Part shown: positions 4,546-5,687 of the stretch, piece after piece
Position numbering within the stretch: position 1 is the stretch's first letter
How the letters are laid out: each line of letters starts with the position of its first letter
From: Candidatus Fermentibacteraceae bacterium
GTDB lineage: Bacteria > Fermentibacterota > Fermentibacteria > Fermentibacterales > JCC-6
DNA: 5,687 bases
Assembly (NCBI GenBank): GCA_021162285.1
Contig: JAGGYZ010000188.1
Span: 1-5,687, forward strand
Direction of reading: 5' to 3'
The notes under the pieces: model-generated
What the model was told of the DNA's origin: nothing
What the model saw: the letters and a program-made list of their open reading frames with translations, nothing else
Database searches by the model: none
Translations under genes and position numbers: made by a program

Positions 4546-4924
4546 CAGAAAACTTGTTAATCACCTGCTTGGACAGGTCATAGACGCTATTGAGAAAATA
4601 GAGAGGAGATTCAAGCCGGTAACTGAAATTGTTGACTTCACCGACACTCCCGAGGGTATAGACAGGTTGGACTCCATCTGTATGACACTCATCGCAGTCG
4701 GCGAAAGTTTGAAGAATCTCGACAAGATAACAGACAGAACTCTTCTTAACAGACATCCGGAGATTGACTGGAAGGGGGCAATGGGGCTGCGGGATATTAT
4801 CTCACATCACTATTTTGACATTGATGCTGAGGAGATATTCTGGGTGTGTAATCATCAACTCAAGCCGCTGAAGAGAGCAATCAAGAAAATGCTTCAGGAA
4901 GAAAGTAACACTGTCGGTAATTGA
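4538..4924 (+). CDS. hepT: HepT-like HEPN ribonuclease toxin (128 aa)
   Basis: The toxin is a HEPN-fold RNase expected to act as a dimer. The start is ATG 4538-4540, overlapping the mntA stop by 8 nt (ATGTATGA) with only a purine-rich AAAAAGAAG upstream, so translation likely depends on mntA. The protein is all-helical in character: a first helix MYDRKLVNHLLGQVIDAIEKIERRF (in parts 1-18 and 19-25), a middle segment with SICMTLIAVGESLKNL, then the catalytic R-x4-H-x-Y motif Arg85-DIIS-His90-H-Tyr92. In the Shewanella HepT/MntA pair, the tyrosine of this motif is the residue that MntA adenylylates; Tyr92 is the equivalent here. Length matches the family (about 110-140 aa), and no key residue is missing. 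It ends 120 nt before the convergent HTH gene, with only a weak hairpin (4984-5006) in between as a possible terminator. Confidence 0.93.
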   Translation: MYDRKLVNHLLGQVIDAIEKIERRFKPVTEIVDFTDTPEGIDRLDSICMTLIAVGESLKNLDKITDRTLLNRHPEIDWKGAMGLRDIISHHYFDIDAEEIFWVCNHQLKPLKRAIKKMLQEESNTVGN

Positions 4925-5044
4925 GGGTGTCTAAGCGACAGTACGGCAAGCATCCTGTAACTGAAATTGAAATTGTTTCCCAGAGCCATAGCCAGATTTC
5001 TATGCTCAAAGGCTGATTTCATTCTATCTACTTTATTTTACTGG

Positions 5045-5377
5045 TTATGGAATCTGCTTGATTTTCTCTCTGATGCGCTGAGGAAGCCGCTCTTCTTCCA
5101 GCGCAATACTTGAGATATCATGCAGTACATCTGCAAGATCGGTGAGCCGATCAAGCATTCCCAGAGAAAAGAGGACTCTGGCGAATATGCCAATGGACAC
5201 TCCTGGATCTTCCTTTTCAAGCTTCAATAGAGTTGTTCTGCTGATAGATGCTCTTTTCGCAAGAAGTCTGGTGGGTATGCGGCGACGCTTTCTTGCATCA
5301 GAAATATCATGTCCCAGCTTTCGCAGAGCATGTTGCACCGGTATCGGCAAACTGAATGAATATGATTTATTCTGCAT
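5045..5377 (-). CDS. XRE/HipB-like HTH regulator (110 aa), orphan antitoxin candidate
   Basis: The start is ATG 5375-5377, with TGGAG (5382-5386) 4 nt upstream. Residues 18-75 form a Cro/C1-type helix-turn-helix: LRKLGHDISDARKRRRIP, then LLAKRASISRTTLLKLEK with the turn around ASIS, and DPGVSIGIFARVLFSLGM. The tail (DRLTDLADVLHDI, then LEEERLPQRI) is typical of small HTH proteins that sit just upstream of a HipA-type kinase toxin gene. Here the expected hipA position (below 5045) is occupied by 120 nt of spacer and the convergent hepT, so the partner is absent. It may be a leftover antitoxin or a stand-alone repressor. An inverted repeat at 5398-5413, just upstream, is a candidate autoregulatory site. 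I assign the family confidently, but not the target. Confidence 0.82.
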   Translation of the reverse strand: MQNKSYSFSLPIPVQHALRKLGHDISDARKRRRIPTRLLAKRASISRTTLLKLEKEDPGVSIGIFARVLFSLGMLDRLTDLADVLHDISSIALEEERLPQRIREKIKQIP

Positions 5378-5397
5378 GATGCTCCAATTGTTCTAAT

Positions 5398-5413
5398 GTT
5401 CAATTTGCTGAAC
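5398..5413 (-). promoter_or_regulatory. Operator candidate upstream of the HTH gene
   Basis: GTTCA (5398-5402) and TGAAC (5409-5413) form an inverted repeat with a 6-nt spacer, and a third GTTC half-site lies nearby (5389-5392). It is 21-36 nt upstream of the HTH start codon. HipB-like repressors bind such repeats in their own promoters. A CTCC/GGAG repeat (5419-5433) lies just beyond. No convincing -35/-10 pair was found on the minus strand. Confidence 0.45.
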
Positions 5414-5433
5414 GTTGTCTCCTGTGTCTGGAG

Positions 5434-5687
5434 AATGAGAAAGGTCTTTCATTGAAGCTTTTGAAGTGCACAGAGTGCTTAACCAAACTGAAAATTCCCC
5501 AGGAGCAGCATCTGAGTAGGTTGCCCGGTTACCGAAGGTAAATTACGCTGAAGAATTCTGTCTTTTTAGCTGAATCGTTGTCAATCTCCTGCCTCATAAT
5601 GATACAGGAGTTGAGCAACAGAGCGGATTGTTGTTCTGAAGTAAACTTGCTCTGCAGGCAATATTTACAACCTCTTCTGATCTGCAC
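5434..5687. other. Gene-free right end with one hairpin
   Basis: No gene is supported here. A minus-strand frame stays open from the right edge to about 5535 but has no recognisable protein content. The only structure noted is an imperfect hairpin: GTTG (5577-5580), CAA (5582-5584) and CTCCTG (5586-5591) pair with CAGGAG (5605-5610), TTG (5611-5613) and CAAC (5616-5619), with single-base bulges. No T-run follows it on either strand, so it is not a clear terminator. Confidence 0.4.

Noticed and set aside
4984..5006. Terminator between hepT and the HTH gene
   Set aside because: AGC-ATAG/CTAT-GCT with a bulge and an 8-nt loop is weak, and the T-rich sequence starts too far downstream; noted in the hepT entry only.
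5535..5687. Minus-strand frame open from the right edge for about 50 codons
   Set aside because: The translation has no recognisable motif and there is no sign of a gene end; chance opening is as likely.

Overview
The window is a short piece of an AT-leaning bacterial chromosome with small accessory genes, a pile-up of insertion sequences in its middle third, and no core housekeeping gene. Two features suggest a diderm, secretion-rich lineage. One is the C-terminus of an apparent outer-membrane beta-barrel at the left edge. The other is a Sec-exported beta-propeller protein ending in a TSWGSIKSSF-like tail, which reminds me of secreted proteins from Fermentibacterota/WOR-3/Cloacimonadota-type genomes. 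That taxonomic guess is an inference from protein style only.

Layout: 1-161 (+) is the end of a beta-barrel-like gene. It converges on a secreted propeller gene at 465-1325 (-), which has its own consensus-like promoter (1369-1397) and a strong hairpin terminator (410-441). From about 1555 to 3900 lies an IS graveyard containing one intact element. It holds a possible transposase-tail fragment (-), the frameshifted and internally deleted N-terminal part of an IS256-family transposase (+) fused at 2107-2122 to the C-terminal part of an IS3-family OrfB (+), and the IS3 right end. Inserted into that right end is an apparently complete IS110/IS1111-type element (2477-3888) with an intact DEDD transposase on the minus strand.

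The IS110-type element is the most interesting system here. It has perfect 12-bp subterminal inverted repeats and a long (about 230 nt) non-coding stretch downstream of the transposase, where IS1111-group elements encode their bridge/seek RNA. That stretch contains two 8-nt words that exactly match the two element-target junctions, each spanning a CT dinucleotide: ACTGATAT (2579-2586 = 2476-2483, left junction) and TCTAGTAC (2635-2642 = 3888-3895, right junction). This is the pattern expected of donor and target guides. It gives a concrete prediction for the element boundaries, the CT core, and an insertion aimed at the end of an IS3 element.

From 3890 to 4130 there is no intact gene, but there is a long multi-tier inverted repeat (3923-4016) and a decayed reading-frame end. 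A MntA/HepT (MNT/HEPN) toxin-antitoxin operon follows (4255-4924, +), with a promoter and an inverted-repeat operator candidate. Convergent to it is a small XRE-type HTH gene of the kind that normally precedes a hipA toxin (5045-5377, -). No hipA lies downstream of it, so it looks like an orphan antitoxin or regulator. The last 250 bases carry no gene that I can support.
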